From positions 15,059,764 through 15,123,763 of the forward strand of contig CM077828.1 of NCBI GenBank assembly GCA_039720395.1: 64,000 bases of DNA, given 5' to 3'. The notes under the pieces were generated by a model. It searched no databases. It worked only from the letters and a program-made list of their open reading frames with translations, and had not been told where the DNA came from. How positions within the stretch are numbered: the first letter of the stretch is position 1; the number at the start of each line of letters is the position of its first letter. The position numbers and the translations under genes were made by a program. This stretch comes from Liquidambar formosana. Its lineage: Eukaryota > Streptophyta > Magnoliopsida > Saxifragales > Altingiaceae. This document shows, piece after piece, positions 1-12,319 of this stretch.

Positions 1-1385
1 CATTTGAAAGGTTCAAAGAATTCAGATATGAAGTAGAGAAATAAACCGGTAAAAGTATTAAAGCTCTTCGATAAGATCGGGGAGGCAAATATTTAATCAA
101 TTAGGGAATTGAAAGGAGTTTCAATTAGACCCTTAATGGAAAGTGTTCCATTATGCACAACTTGTGCTGTTCCTACTACTTGATGATGTGAACCCAATGA
201 GTCACACACTGATCATGCTAAGAGAGCTTGTTTGTCTATGAGAGAGAGGGTGTAAGTGAATAAAGAATAGTTCTTTAAGGGCTTAATTTGTATATGATAC
301 AAATTAGAGGGGTTATTGTGTAATTAGGAGTAATTACACAAAACCCACTAGGGTTGGGAATCCCCCTATGCCCGGCCCTATTAGTGGGCTATATAATGCC
401 CACTATAAGTGGATGACATCATCACTTGAAGCAATTTTGGAGGCTCCCTTGTGCTGGCCAAAATTGAGCTTGGAGGCTCTCTCTCTCTTTCTTCTCCACC
501 TCTAGCAACCATAAGGAAAAAGAAGGAAAGGACAACAAGCTCTAGCTAGGTGTGGATACTGTTGGAGGCAGTACACTTGGACTGCTTAATCAGAAGACAA
601 AGCTTGGAGCATAAAGGAGAAGACCATATCAAACTGTAAGTAATTCTACCCTATTCTAGTTAGGGTTTTTGTTTTGTATTAAGCATAATTAAGATTCATG
701 GTTTTGGGAATTATGGGAAAAATTTTATTCCGCCTTTATTTGTTTTCCTCCCTAGTTAGATTCCCAACACACACCTCGTGCTATTCCTACTACTTGATGA
801 TATGAACGCAATGGGTCACACACTGATCATGCAAGATGAGCTTTAAAGTCTATGAGAGAAAGGGTATAAGTGAATAAAGAAAGGTTCTTTAAGGCCAAAT
901 TTATATATGATATAATTAAGAGGGTTTATTGTGTAATTAATAGTAATTACACAAAACCCTAAGTGGGTTCTCCCTCATGGCCAGCCCCCTTCTTGGTGGG
1001 CTATATATATATGTAGTGTGATGTGATGACATCACAACAAGTTCAACTCCCTAAAGGACTGTCTGAAAATTCCAGCCTCCTCCTCTCTCTCTCTCCTCTC
1101 TTCTCCTACACTAGCAACAACAAGGAAAAGGTGGAAAGGACTTGAAGCTCTAGCTAGGTGTGGATACTGTTGGAGGTAGCACACTTGGGCTGCTCATTCA
1201 CTGCTGTCCAGAATCAAAGCTTGGAGCAAAAAGGAGAAGACAAAAATTCTGTAAGTGTTCTAACCCTCTTTGTAGTTAGGGTTTGATTTTGTGTTATGCA
1301 TAGTTAGATTCATAGGCTGTGGAATCAAAGGAAAAATTTTTATATTCCGCACTTCAATTTTTCCCTCTTATTTGATTCCCAACAT
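1..1385 (+). mobile_element. Copia-like element end with two tandem diverged LTR copies
   Basis: Two ~620-bp blocks (about 155-767 and 768-1385) are clearly homologous. They share the stretch around TGATGATRTGAACCCAATG, a purine/pyrimidine-rich middle, GTGTGGATACTGTTGGAGG, and the end GATTCCCAACA. Each block ends in CAACA, the usual 3' end of plant Copia LTRs. The second block ends at 1385, directly against sequence belonging to the 2.1-kb gene array, so this is an insertion into the oldest visible array unit. The left part (1-150) probably belongs to the same element, which runs off the window. I see no coding domain. Two LTRs in direct contact suggest loss of the internal region or unequal recombination. 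Confidence 0.6.
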
Positions 1386-1660
1386 AATGAACACATTCCG
1401 TTAAATAGATTGACACTAATTTTGCGAGCATATTTTCATCCACTCGTAGTACGAGAGTGTTTAAGATATGTTATGGATGATGAACATTATGATATGATTT
1501 TTCATAAGACTGTTTCCTTTGATTCTGAATAATATGGTGTAATAGTACGGAGAAAGGTGAGCCAAATTTGTATGAACGTCACTTAGACTTGAGAGCCGTT
1601 TCAGAGGTTGCTGTTAGGTTAGAATTCCGAAATGACGAATTGGAAGAGTTTTGGGATTGA
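1386..1660 (+). pseudogene. Unit 0: 3' end of decayed array gene (DUF6598-like?)
   Basis: Aligns with the last ~270 bp of the genes in units 1-3: same DDEHYD, SFD and RLEFRNDELEEFW stretches, ending at TGA 1658-1660. It contains an internal TAA in the EEYGV motif and frame breaks, so it is dead. Its 5' part was displaced by the Copia-like element that ends at 1385. The C-terminal LEEFWD-stop is shared with units 1 and 2, which supports this as the true end of the ancestral protein. Confidence 0.6.
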
Positions 1661-2282
1661 AATATACACATTTGACTGGCATATATGAATTAGTGTTTTT
1701 TTTAAAAAAAAAAAAAGTGGTATAAAATATTATACTCCATTTTTTTTTTTTTTTTGGTTCTTTTATTTTAAATTTTATATAATATTGTATATTATGCTTG
1801 TCTGCTATTTTAAATTTTAGGAAGTCTTGAAATTCTTTTATTTAAATTTTGAATAACAAAATATGTTTTTAGTGCTTACTTTTTTTTTTTGTTGGTTTTA
1901 ATATTTAAAATTTTTTTTATTAATTGTCTTGGAAATTATTTAAAATTAGCATAATATAATATTTTTGAAATGGTAATCCCATATTTTATGGCACAAAATA
2001 GAGAAAACGAATTTTGAGTGGCATACTTGTAAATATTTTGAAACCTAAAATAAGGGTTTTTATTTTTTATTTTTTATGGTTCAATTGTAAATTAAATTTT
2101 CAGGTTATACCAAAAAACTCATGTTTAACATTTTTTCATTTTGTGTGTGTCTGTACGGGTAAATAAGAAGTAGCAAGCAAACGTGCCAATTTCTAAATCA
2201 TAGATTGAACACAAAACTGTCGTGTCATGCATTTATAATAGCACTGGAGTCATCCAATACTTCACCTATAACTAGCGGTCAA

Positions 2283-2311
2283 CCTGTGCATTGTAGGGGA
2301 AAAAATACTAG
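2283..2311 (+). other. Helitron-like 3' terminus in the array tail (unit 0; also 7398-7426, 9486-9505, 11640-11667)
   Basis: Each unit tail has a near-palindrome of the form CCCGTGCATTGCAYGGG, then A-rich sequence and GCTAG. This is the hairpin-plus-CTRR layout of plant Helitron 3' ends. It is best kept in unit 3 (CTAG at 11664-11667) and unit 1 (7423-7426). Unit 0 has a damaged hairpin but keeps CTAG, and unit 2 has lost the CTAG. The terminus therefore predates the array. I could not find the matching TC-start. Confidence 0.5.
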
Positions 2312-2415
2312 GAAAAAAAATTAAATAACTAAATTATACAAAAATAACATACAATTTGAAAGTTAATTATTAAAAAAAAAAAAAAAAAAAAACTTGTAAA
2401 GCATGTCTTAGTAAT

Positions 2416-2784
2416 TGTGATGCCCTGAATTTTATAAATATATTTATGATATTTATTTGATCTTATGTGTGCAACTTCACCATAACTTAGGCAAGTGTAG
2501 CATAAAATCATGCACCCAACCACACCATAGCACAAACCATGGAGATGAATGTGAACGGAATATTTCTTCCTGACACCTGTAAACTATAAATAACCCAGCC
2601 CATTGTTTTTGAGCAATTAAAAATCCTATACTGGTAGGATTCTAATAATCTATTCTTTAGCCGCACCCACCACTTGCATCTGCTTTGGATATATATATAT
2701 ATATATATATGTATAGAGGGATCATTAGCCGCACCCACCACTTGCATCTGCTTTGGATATGTGTGTGTATATATATATATATAG

Positions 2785-2830
<46 letters not shown>

Positions 2831-2868
2831 GGATCATTAGCCGCACCCACCACTTGCATCTGCTTTGG

Positions 2869-2937
<69 letters not shown>

Positions 2938-5387
2938 GAGGGATCATTAGCCGCACCCACCACTTGCATCTGCTTTGGATATGTGTATATATATATATAT
3001 ATTTATTTATATGTATAGAGGGATCGAGATAGAGAGTTAGAGAAAGAGCAATAGAAAGAGAGAAATTGAGGAAGAACAGAGGAGAAAAAAAAAAGAGAGT
3101 GGTCTGGTGGAGATTTTTGGCTGAGTTCGTGGAGCTCTCTTAGTGAGGTAAAATCCTCACCTCCTCTATTGTTGATTTCATATATATATATATATATGAA
3201 TATCACGTACTGTGTATATGTACATATGTATATGAAATTTTATTTTCTTATGTTATTCTTAGAAAGGATGATCGTATTTTATGTTTTTGGGACCAAGGAA
3301 CACCATGGTAGTGTCAAATTTTAGAGAAATTGACTGTAGGTTGAAGTTTTAGAAATTTTAGAATTTTGGATCATGAAAACCCGAAACTTTAGGCTTAAAA
3401 ACGAATATGATTTTATAGGATTCTGAATGAACAATTTATAGTCGCATGTAGTACTCCGCATGAGCTTCGATTCGACACTTGAATTCACTGAAAACGGTTA
3501 AGAAACAAGGGAGATATTAATCGTCAAAGTTGGCCCGTTGAACACACGGTGTAACCCGGTTACACAATTCAACCCGCGGGAGGTTGAAGATGACCCCATA
3601 GGTCTATGATCCTGTGTGGGTGCATCTGTATACCTTACCGTGTTCTCACGCATTTAAAAGCCATACGATAATCATATGAACCCCAAATTTGACCGTTGGA
3701 CTCGTCTTGGAGGGCCCTACCATGTGGGACCCTTAGTTGACCATTTTGACCAAGCTTGATTGTAGTTTGACTTTTTGGCCAAATTAATATTTATTAAAAA
3801 TTCCAGAAAATACCAGAAAATTCAAAAAATTACAGAAAATTCCCAGAAATTATAAAGTGTTTTAAAAATTATTTTGATGATTTTGGGACCATAGTTCACT
3901 GTTAGAAGGCCAATAGTAATTTTTGAGTGCGTTATGTTTATTTTGAAATTTACCTAAAGATTACGTATGCATAATTATCAGATTTTATCGGTCCTCGGGA
4001 GGACCCTAGGGAGCATTAACGCTGCATTCGCATTGTCAGTGTCTATCACGTGGTTTTGGGTTGGTATTGCTCGCAATTGAGGTAGGAAATGTGGCTTCTT
4101 TACATTTAATATGGTGTTGTTCTATAAATGTGATTTTAAATGCCTTAATGATATTTTTGGATTTTCCCACTGATTTATAACCAAATATTTTTATTACTTG
4201 TTCAAAATTTAGGGAATCCTTCAATATATCATTTGATACGACTGTTTTATATTGTTCCTTAAAGATACATGGTTATATACTCGTTTAAATGTTATTGTGA
4301 AATATCTGTTAAATGTGTGAAATTTTCATGATACTTGGATCTTGGAAAAATGCTTTATAAATGTTGTTTATTTGGAAATGCTTTAGAAATGTTACTGAAA
4401 TTCTAGAAATTTATCAAACATGTTTATGGATACTTTTGGACACTCGGATATTTATTTGAATGATGGAAAATGTTTTGGATATATGGACCTTGGGTCTTGG
4501 TATGCATCAAACGGGTGGGGGCATCACAATGAAGTGGTGTCCTGCGTTGAGAATACTCCGCGAATAGCAAGCAGGGTAAAGTACCCTTGGGTAAAAGACC
4601 CTGAAGCCCTCGAGGAAGAACGCCGCGCAGGTGTTGGTTATTTTCGTGCTTGGTTGAGCCGAGGGTTGACGTGACGACGTAACCTGTGATCAGTGACGGT
4701 TGATGCATGGGTTGATCCCATAGTTTTGGGAATTGGAGATACTATGAGAATTTTGGGAAATTAACTCAAAACCCACACAAAGTATTGATTTGTGACTGAT
4801 ATTTGATTTTGAGTTATTAAATGATTTTAATTCATATACCATGTATCTGCACATATATTAATTGTATAGAATCCACACATATTTCCTATTGGGCTTTGCA
4901 GCTTATCCTATTATTATTTCAGATGATCAGGTGATGAATGAAGGTTCGCCGATGGCGGGTGCCTAGTGGCATGATCTGAGGTTGGAATGTGAAGGTTGCA
5001 TACTAACATAGTCATGGATGAGGATAGATGCACGTGCATTACATAGAGACTATGTTATTTTGATGTATAGACATTACTATTATTATTATTGTTATTACCC
5101 TTATTACTTATTGAACCTTGAATAGTTTGAATCCAACCTATGTGCCAGGAATGTTGGCATTATTTTGGGATCATATATTATTTTGGGCATGACGTGTGAG
5201 CATAACATCTCATGTTAATTATTTGGGTGTTATTGATGAGCTGATACAATTATTATAAAAAAATAAAAAAAAATACACGTGTATTTGACTAAGTCTTCCG
5301 CAACTTTTATACTCTTACTTATCCACGTGTACACCTTTTTACTTTGACTTTTATCCACGTGTCGACTCTCCGAGTCAGGGCGTGACA
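2416..5387 (+). mobile_element. Solo LTR of a Ty3/Gypsy-type element (2972 bp)
   Basis: Begins TGTGATGCCC and ends GGGCGTGACA (imperfect inverted ends, TG...CA). It is flanked by a perfect 5-bp target duplication GTAAT (2411-2415 and 5388-5392). The sequence on either side is continuous array sequence (TTAGTAAT then CATCCAAACATT), so this is a clean solo-LTR insertion at the junction of units 0 and 1. No gag or pol is present. The long LTR with internal GGGTAAAGTACC-type sequence fits plant Gypsy (chromovirus/Tat-like) LTRs, but the lineage is not assigned. Confidence 0.85.
2661..3022 (+). repeat. Four-copy motif separated by (TA)n inside the solo LTR
   Basis: The ~30-bp motif CCGCACCCACCACTTGCATC plus TGCTTTGGAT recurs at 2661, 2729, 2841 and 2951. 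Copies are separated by (TA)n, (AG)n and the linker AGAGGGATCATTAG. The spacers vary in length (~38-80 bp) while the motif is unchanged, so the unit seems to have multiplied together with its microsatellite. Confidence 0.85.
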
Positions 5388-5428
5388 GTAATCATCCAAA
5401 CATTCTGCAAATTTTTTCGCTTCAGATC

Positions 5429-6670
5429 ATGAGTGAACGATTAATAGAAGGGTATGGTCGCGTAGTGAGAATCAATACAGTTATGCGTAACATGCAGCAA
5501 GTCGGGGAGCTATATATTTCTTTTGCTATGATGAAATATGATATTGACCATCATGGTGGATTTGAAAATAGTGATGATAATGATGGTGATCCTCGATGTA
5601 TTGAAAGGAAAAATGAGTTTAAGCTTAATGACATTGGTAAAAGTCAAATTAAAATCGAGACGATTTTCGACACAGTTAGAAAAGCTTGGCATCCTCAAGT
5701 TCTAGTCCGAAAAGAACGGTCGACAAAAAGGAAAAAAGAAGCATAGGGATCAGACAATTGATGTGTGTGGAGAAGGTCAGTCCTCCAAGGGTACTCAGTA
5801 AGGAAATAAAAAGATAAAGGCTCCTTCTAGTGGGAAGAATGGACAGTTTTCCACTAATGGTGTGAAAAAGACGGCTCAATCATATGAACTCGTACTAGAT
5901 GTAAATGCTATCAATTTTTTCAGTAAAATTAGAGAACGCCGCTACAAAATCCAAGGTTTTATTTCCACCATCTTTGGACTGGGTCCTTCTACTGTCTACC
6001 AACGATCAAATAGCAATGCTTTTGAAACCCTCTACTAGGGAGATGCACTGGTGATAGATGCTACAAAACCGTTTCTATTCGATAAATTTTGTGTGGAAGT
6101 GGATTTGATGATCCAGAAGACTGATGAAGTGATAAAGGGTTATCTTTTATTGAATCGTTTTTCATCGACAAACGTATTCAACGAGCCCTAGAATGAGATT
6201 ATCCCTTGTGGCAATTGTTTAACTGTGGTAAAGTATACCATCTAGAGTGAGGTGAGAGTGATTAAATTGGAATTCAAGAACCTCGGTGATACAATAATAT
6301 CTACATATGGAATAATCACCACAAGTAACACCGATACACCAAATCAAAGCATATTATTTTATCGTTAAGCACATGAATTCGTAAATGTAGGGCATAATGA
6401 ACACATTTTGTTGGATAGATCGACATTAATTTTGCAAGCACATTATCACCCATTCATAGTACAAGAGTGTTTAAGGTATGTTATGGATGATGAACATTAC
6501 GATAAGATTATCAATAAGACTGTTTCTTTTGATCTTGAAGAATATGGTGTAATAGTACGGAAGAAGGTGGGCCAAATTTGTATGAGGGTCACTTGGCCCT
6601 AAGGGCTGTTTCAGAGGCTGCTATTAGGTTAGAATTCTAAAATAACAGATTGGAAGAGTTTTGGGACTGA
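5429..6670 (+). pseudogene. Unit 1: decayed array gene (DUF6598-like?)
   Basis: ATG at 5429 opens a frame of 105 codons that stops at 5744-5746. The homologous reading then resumes in pieces (FISTIFGLGPS near 5955-5990, CVEVDLMIQK near 6091-6120, LKFKNLGD-like near 6270, the LDRSTLIL to MRVTW stretch 6408-6600) and would end at TGA 6668-6670. TAA 6366-6368 is shared with units 2 and 3. The pattern of I-Y-x-R, L-V-I-x-G, F-x-x-E-V-D-L, a beta-rich middle, and a late EEYGV...CMRVTW stretch resembles the plant DUF6598 family, also found in JIP60-type proteins. That is a judgement from memory of the family pattern, not a search. Frameshifts and stops make it non-functional. Confidence 0.55.
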
Positions 6671-7562
6671 ATTATACACATTTAACTGGCATATATGAAT
6701 TAGTGGGTTTTTATTTTTATTTTTATTTTTTTCAAGTAGAAATAATATACTCCAATTTTTTCTCTTTTTTTTTTGTTCTTTAATTCTAAATTTTATATAA
6801 TATTGTATATTGGGCTTGTCTTCTATTTTAAAATTCAAAAAGTCTTGAAAATTTTTTATTTAAATTTAGAATAATATAGCATACTATTAGTGTTTTATTT
6901 TTTTTATTTATTATTTTTTTGCTAAGCTGTATAAAATAGTGACTCTTTATTTTTTTTAATATTTTTAATTTTTTTTTGATTAATTGTTTTGGAAATTGTT
7001 GAAAATTAGCATAATATAGTATTTTTGAAATGGTAATCTTATATTTTATGGCACAAAATAAGGAAGACAGATTTTAAGTGGCATACTTGTAAATATTTTG
7101 AAACTTAAAATAAGGGTAATTTCATCCGTTTGAGGACAAATAGTTTTATGAGATTAAGGTTTTTATCTTTTATTTTTGTGGTTCAATTGTAAATGAAATG
7201 TTATATTATCAGGCTATAAGTAAAAAACTCATGTTTAAACCTTTTTTCATTTTGTGTTTGTGTGTGTGTATGGGTAAGTAAAAAGTAGTAAGTAAACATG
7301 GTAATTTCTAAACCATAGATGGAGCATAAAGTTGTCATGTCATGCATTTATAATAGCACTGGAGTCATCCAATAGTTCACCTATAACTAGCAGTCAACCT
7401 GTGCATTGCATGAAAAAAAATGCTAGAAAAAAATTAAATAACTTAATTATACAAAAATAACATATAATTTAAAAGTTAATTTTTTTATTAAAAAAAAAAA
7501 AAACTATAAAGTGTGTTTTAGTAATCATCCAGACATTCTTCGAATCTCTTCGTTTTAAGATT

Positions 7563-8795
7563 ATGAATGAATGATTGACGGAAGGGCATGGTTGCGCAGT
7601 AAGAATCGATACAGTTATGCGTGACATGCATCAAGATTAGAGAATTATATATCTCTTTTACTATGATGAAATATGGTATTGACCATCGTGGTGGATATGA
7701 AAGTAATGATGGTAATGACGGTGATCCTCGACGTATTGAAAGAAAAAATGAGTTCAAGCTTAATGACATTGTTAAAGGTCAAATTAAAATTGAGACGATT
7801 TCTCATGTGGTTAGAAAACTTGACACTCTCAAGTTCTAGTCTGAGAAGAACGGTAAACAAGAAGGAAAAAAGAAGCATAGGATTAGACAACTGATGTGCG
7901 TGGAAAGGGTTAGTCCTCCAAAGGTGCTAAGTAAGGAAAAAAGAAAATGAGGCTCCTTTTGGTGGGAAGGACAGTCCTCCACCAATAGTGCTAAGAAGAC
8001 GGCTCAATCACATGAAGCCGCGGTAGATGTACATGCTGTCCATTTTTTTAGTATAATTTGGAAACACCGCAACAAAATAGATTTTATTTCTACCATCTTT
8101 AGATTTGGTCCTTCTATTATTTACCAACGATCAAATAGCGATGCTTCCAAAACCCTATATCAAGGGAATGCACTGATGATAGTTGGCACCAAATCGTTTC
8201 TATCTGATGAATTTTGCATTAAAATGGATTTGATGATCTAGAAGACTAATGAAGTGATGAAGGATTATCTTTTATTGAACCATTTTTCGTCGACAAACGT
8301 GTTTGACGAGTCCTAGAACATAGTCATTCATTGTGGCAATTGTTTAGCTATGGTAAAGTATACCATCTGGAGTAAGGTGAGGGTGGCCAAGTTGGAGTTC
8401 AAGAACCTCAGTGATACAACAATATCTACATACGGAATGATCGTCACATGTAACATCGATACACCAAATTAAAGCATATTATTTTATCGTTAAGCACATG
8501 AATTCGTAAATGTAGGGAATAATGAACACATATCGTTGGATAGATCGACATTAATTTTGCGAGCACATGATTATCTACTCGTAGTATGAGAGTGTTTAAG
8601 ATATGTTGTAGATGATAAATATTATGATAACATTATCGATAAGACTATTTCCTTTGATCCCGAAGAATATGGTGTAGTAGTACGGAGAAAGGTGGGTCAA
8701 ATTGGTATAAAGGTTACTTGGACCTGAGGGCTGTTTCAGAGGCTGGTGTTGTGTAGGAATTTCAAAATGACAAATTAGAAGAGTTTTGGGACTGA
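7563..8795 (+). pseudogene. Unit 2: decayed array gene (DUF6598-like?)
   Basis: The start region reads ATGAATGAATGATT at 7563 and the homologous end TGA is at 8793-8795. Fragments of the common protein are seen in different frames: ELYISFTMMKYGIDH near 7640-7690, FKLNDIVKGQIKIE near 7752-7797, the FGPSIIYQRS region near 8100-8130, and the terminal LDRSTLILRAH region near 8535. It has extra stops compared with unit 3, including TAA 8491-8493 shared with its neighbours and another TAA shortly before it. It is broken and shows no sign of being under selection. Confidence 0.55.
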
Positions 8796-9646
8796 AATAC
8801 ACACGTTTGACTGGTATATAAGGATTAGTTTTTTTTTTTTTTTTTTTTTTTTGTTCTTTTATTTTAAATTTTATATAATATAGTATATTGTTCTTGTCTT
8901 CTATTTTAAATTTCAAGAAGTGTTGAAGTTCTTTTATTTAAATTTAGAATAACATAATATATTGTAAGTGTTTGCTTTTTTTTTTTTTTTTGTTTGAGCT
9001 GTATAAAATAGTGACTCTTATTATTTTTTATTATTTCTTTTTGGTTTTTATATTTTAAATTTTGTTTGATCAATTGTCTTAAAAATTATTTAAAATTAGC
9101 GTAATATATACTATTTTTGAAATGATAATCCCATATTTTATGGCACGAAATAAGGAAGACGGATTTTGAGTGGCATAGTTGTAAATATTTTGAGACTTAA
9201 AATAAAATTAATTTCATCCGTTTAAGGACAAACGAGGTTATGTGGTTAAGATTTTTTTTTTTTTTTTTTTTGTTCAATTGTAAATGAAATGTTATCTTAT
9301 ATGGCTATAGGAAAAAAAATTCATGTTCAAAACTTTTTTCATTTTATATGTGTGTGTATGGGTAAGTAAGAAGTAACAAGCAAATGTTACAATTTCTAAA
9401 CCATAAATGGAACACAAAGCTGTCATGTCATGCATTTATAGTAGCATTGGAGTCATCCAATACTTTACCTATAACTAGCAGTTAACTCGTGTATTGTACG
9501 GGAAAAAATGCAAAAAAAAAAAAAAAAACTAAATTAAACAAAAAGAACATATAATTTGAAAGTTAATTATTAAAAAAAAAAAAGAACTTGTAAAGCATGT
9601 CTTAGTAATTATTCAGGCATTCTACGAACCTCTTTGCTTCTAGATC

Positions 9647-10875
9647 ATGAGTGAACGATTAATGGAAGAGCATGGTCATGCAGTGAGAATCAATACAGTT
9701 ATACGTGACATGCAGCAAGATTGGGGAACTATATATCTCTTTTGCTACGATGAAATGTGATATTGGCCATCGTAGTGGATATAAAAGTAGTGATGGTAAT
9801 GACGGCGATCCTCGACGTATTGAAATGAAAAATGAGTTCAAGCTTAATGACATTATTAAAGGTCACGTTAAAATCGAGACGATTTCTGACGCGATTAGAA
9901 AGCTTAGCATCCTCAGGTTCCAGTCCAAGAAGAATGGTGGACAAATAGAAAAAAAGAGGCGTGGGGATCAGACAACTAATGTGCGTGGAAAGAGTCAGTC
10001 CTCCAAAGGTGTTAAGCAAAGAAATATGAAGATGAAAGCATCTTCCCACAGGAAGAAGGAACCGTCTTCCACCGGTGGTGTGAAGAAGACAGCTCAATCA
10101 CATAAACTCGCGATAGATGTACATGCTATCCATTTTTTAGTAAAAATAGGATACGCCACAGCAAAATCTAAGGTTTTGTTTCCATCATCTTTGGATTGGG
10201 TCCTTCTACTATCTACCAACGATCAAGTAGTAATGCTTCTAAAACCTACCAGAGGGATGCATTAGTGATAGATGGCACCAAACCATTTCTATCCGATGAA
10301 TTTTGCATTGAAGTGGATTTGATGATCCAGAAGACTAATAAAGTAATGAAGGGTTATCTTTTATTGAACCGTTTTTCTCCGACGAACGTGTTTGACAAGC
10401 CCCAAAATGAGGTCATCCATTATGACAATTATTTGGCTGTGGTAAAGTATACCATCTGGAGTGAGGCGAGAGTGGCTAAGTTAGAATTCAAGAACCTCGG
10501 TGATACAACAATATCTATATACAGAATAATCATTGTAGGTAACACTGATACACCAAATCAAAGTATATTATTTTATCGTTAAGCACATGAATTCATAAAT
10601 GTAGGGTATAATGAACACATTCCGTTGGATGGATCAACACTGCGAGCACATGATCACCCACTCATAGTACAAGTGTTTAAGATATGTTGTGGATGATGAA
10701 TATTATGATAAAATTATTGATAAGACTATTTACTGTGATCCTGAAGAATATGGTGTAGTAGTACGGAGGAAGGTATGCCAATCTGGTATGAAGGTCTCTT
10801 GCACTTGAGGGCCGTTTCAAAGGTTAGTGTGGGGTGGGAATTCCGAAATGACGAATTGGAAGAGTTTTGAGACTA
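9647..10875 (+). pseudogene. Unit 3: best-preserved copy of the decayed array gene (DUF6598-like?)
   Basis: ATG at 9647. After an early frame change, a 186-codon stretch (9705-10265) and an overlapping 128-codon stretch (10196-10582) cover most of the protein. They are separated by a one-base loss near 10135 compared with unit 1. Visible motifs: a lysine/arginine-rich linker (KKNGGQIEKKRRGDQ; about residues 74-90 of the first piece), then GPSTIYQRS, ALVIDGTKPFLSDEFCIEVDL, YLLLNRFSPTNVFD, VVKYTIWSEARVAKLEFKN and QSILFYR before TAA 10580-10582. Homology continues past that TAA to ~10875, where the terminal TGA seen in other units is lost. The family guess rests on the FxxEVDL and late VVxRK patterns. 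No intron is obvious. Confidence 0.55.
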
Positions 10876-11814
10876 AAAATATACTTTTGATTGGTATATA
10901 TGAATTAGTTTTTTTTAAGCAGTATAAAATAGCATACTCCATTTCTTTTCTTTTTTTTTTTAGTTCTTTTATTTTATATTTTATATAATGTTGTATACTG
11001 TGTTTGTATGTTATTTTAAATTTTAGGAAGTCTTGAAGTTCTTTTATTTAAATTTAGAATAATATAATATACTGCTAGTGTTTGCTTTTATTTTATTTAT
11101 TTATTTATTTGTTTTGTTTGAGTTGTATAAAATAGTAGACTCGTATTGTTTTTTTTTTTTTTTTTTTTTTTTTTGGTTTTTATATTTTAAATTTTATTTG
11201 ATTAATTGTCTATGAAATTGTTTAAAATTAGCATAACGTAGTATTTTTGAAATGGTAATCCCATATTTTATAGCACGAAATAGGGAAGACGGATTTTGAG
11301 TGGCATAGTTGTAAATAGTTGAAAACTTAAAATATGAGTAATTTCGTTCGTTTAAGGTCAAACAGGGTTATGAGGTTAAGTGTTTTTTTTTTTTTTTTTT
11401 AATTTATTTATTCAATTGTAAATGAAATGAAATAAAATACTATCTTATGATGCTACAGTGAAAAAAAACCTCATGTTGAAACCTTTTTTCATTTTATGTG
11501 TGGATGTATGTATAGGCAAGTAAGAAGTAATAAGCAAATGTGGTAATTTCTAAACCATAGATGAAGCACAAAGCTATCGTGTCATGCATATATAATAGCG
11601 CTGGTGTTATCCAATACTTTACCTATAACTAGCAGTCAACCCGTGCATTGCATGGGAAAAATGCTAGAAAAAAAAAAATTGAATAACTAAATTATACAAA
11701 AATAACGTACAATTTAAAAGTTAATTATTTTTATAAAAATAAAAAATAAATAAATAATAAAAAATAAATAAATAATAAAAAATTAAAAATAAAAAACCTT
11801 GTAAAGCATGTCTT

Positions 11815-11967
11815 AGTAATATATGATCCAGATATTCTGCGAACCTCTTCGCTTTAAGATCATGAGTGAACGATTGACAGAAAGGCATGGTTGCACCGTG
11901 AGAATCGATACAATTATGTGTGACATGTAACATAATTGGGGAACTATATATCTCTTTTGCTACAATG
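11815..11967 (+). pseudogene. Unit 4: truncated 5' stub of the array gene
   Basis: Shares the unit start (ATTCTGCGAACCTCTTCG), ATG 11862 and the ACTATATATCTCTTTTGCTA stretch, then homology stops abruptly at about 11967. The sequence after it (GATAGCCCCAGCCCACCACC) is unrelated. This marks the right edge of the array. Confidence 0.7.
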
Positions 11968-12319
11968 ATAGCCCCAGCCCACCACCAGCTCACTGTGAGA
12001 AGGATTGTTGAAAACGGATAAGTGAGAAAGGAGAAAACAGAGACGTAGCACATATAATCGATAAGGGCCAATAAGGGTGGAGCTGTTATGTGGGCTAACC
12101 TGGGTTGTAGCCCAGGTAGCCTACCCTTTTTTTTTTTTTTTTTTTTTAAATTTATGTAATTCTCATGGATTTGAGTTTTAGCCCAAGTAAAATTAGCAAC
12201 CCAAAAGTGTAAGTAGCCTAAAGCCCAAAATCAAAATAGATAATAAAAATAATAATAAAATTAACAAAAAAAAGAGAAGTGGGGAACAACTAGCTATACA
12301 GTCCGTTGGTTTTGAGGGT

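Larger units (their letters stand above)
1386..11967 (+). repeat. Head-to-tail array of ~2.1-kb units carrying one decayed gene
   Basis: Unit starts share the motif CATYCAGACATTCTRCGAA followed by ATGAGTGAACGATT, at about 5388, 7520, 9605 and 11815 (spacing 2132, 2085, 2210 bp). Unit 0 has only its 3' part (1386-2415) and unit 4 only its first ~150 bp. Each unit is a ~1.25-kb gene-like block plus a ~0.85-kb AT-rich tail with long T tracts. Unit 0/unit 1 continuity is broken by a solo LTR at 2416-5387. By eye the units are roughly 85-90% alike and differ by many small indels, so the array is old. Confidence 0.8.

Noticed and set aside
2508..2938. Tyr/Ile-rich small frames on both strands
   Set aside because: Translated TA and AG microsatellites.
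2661..3022. CRISPR-like pattern of four repeats with spacers
   Set aside because: Spacers are TA/AG microsatellites inside a plant LTR; not a CRISPR array.
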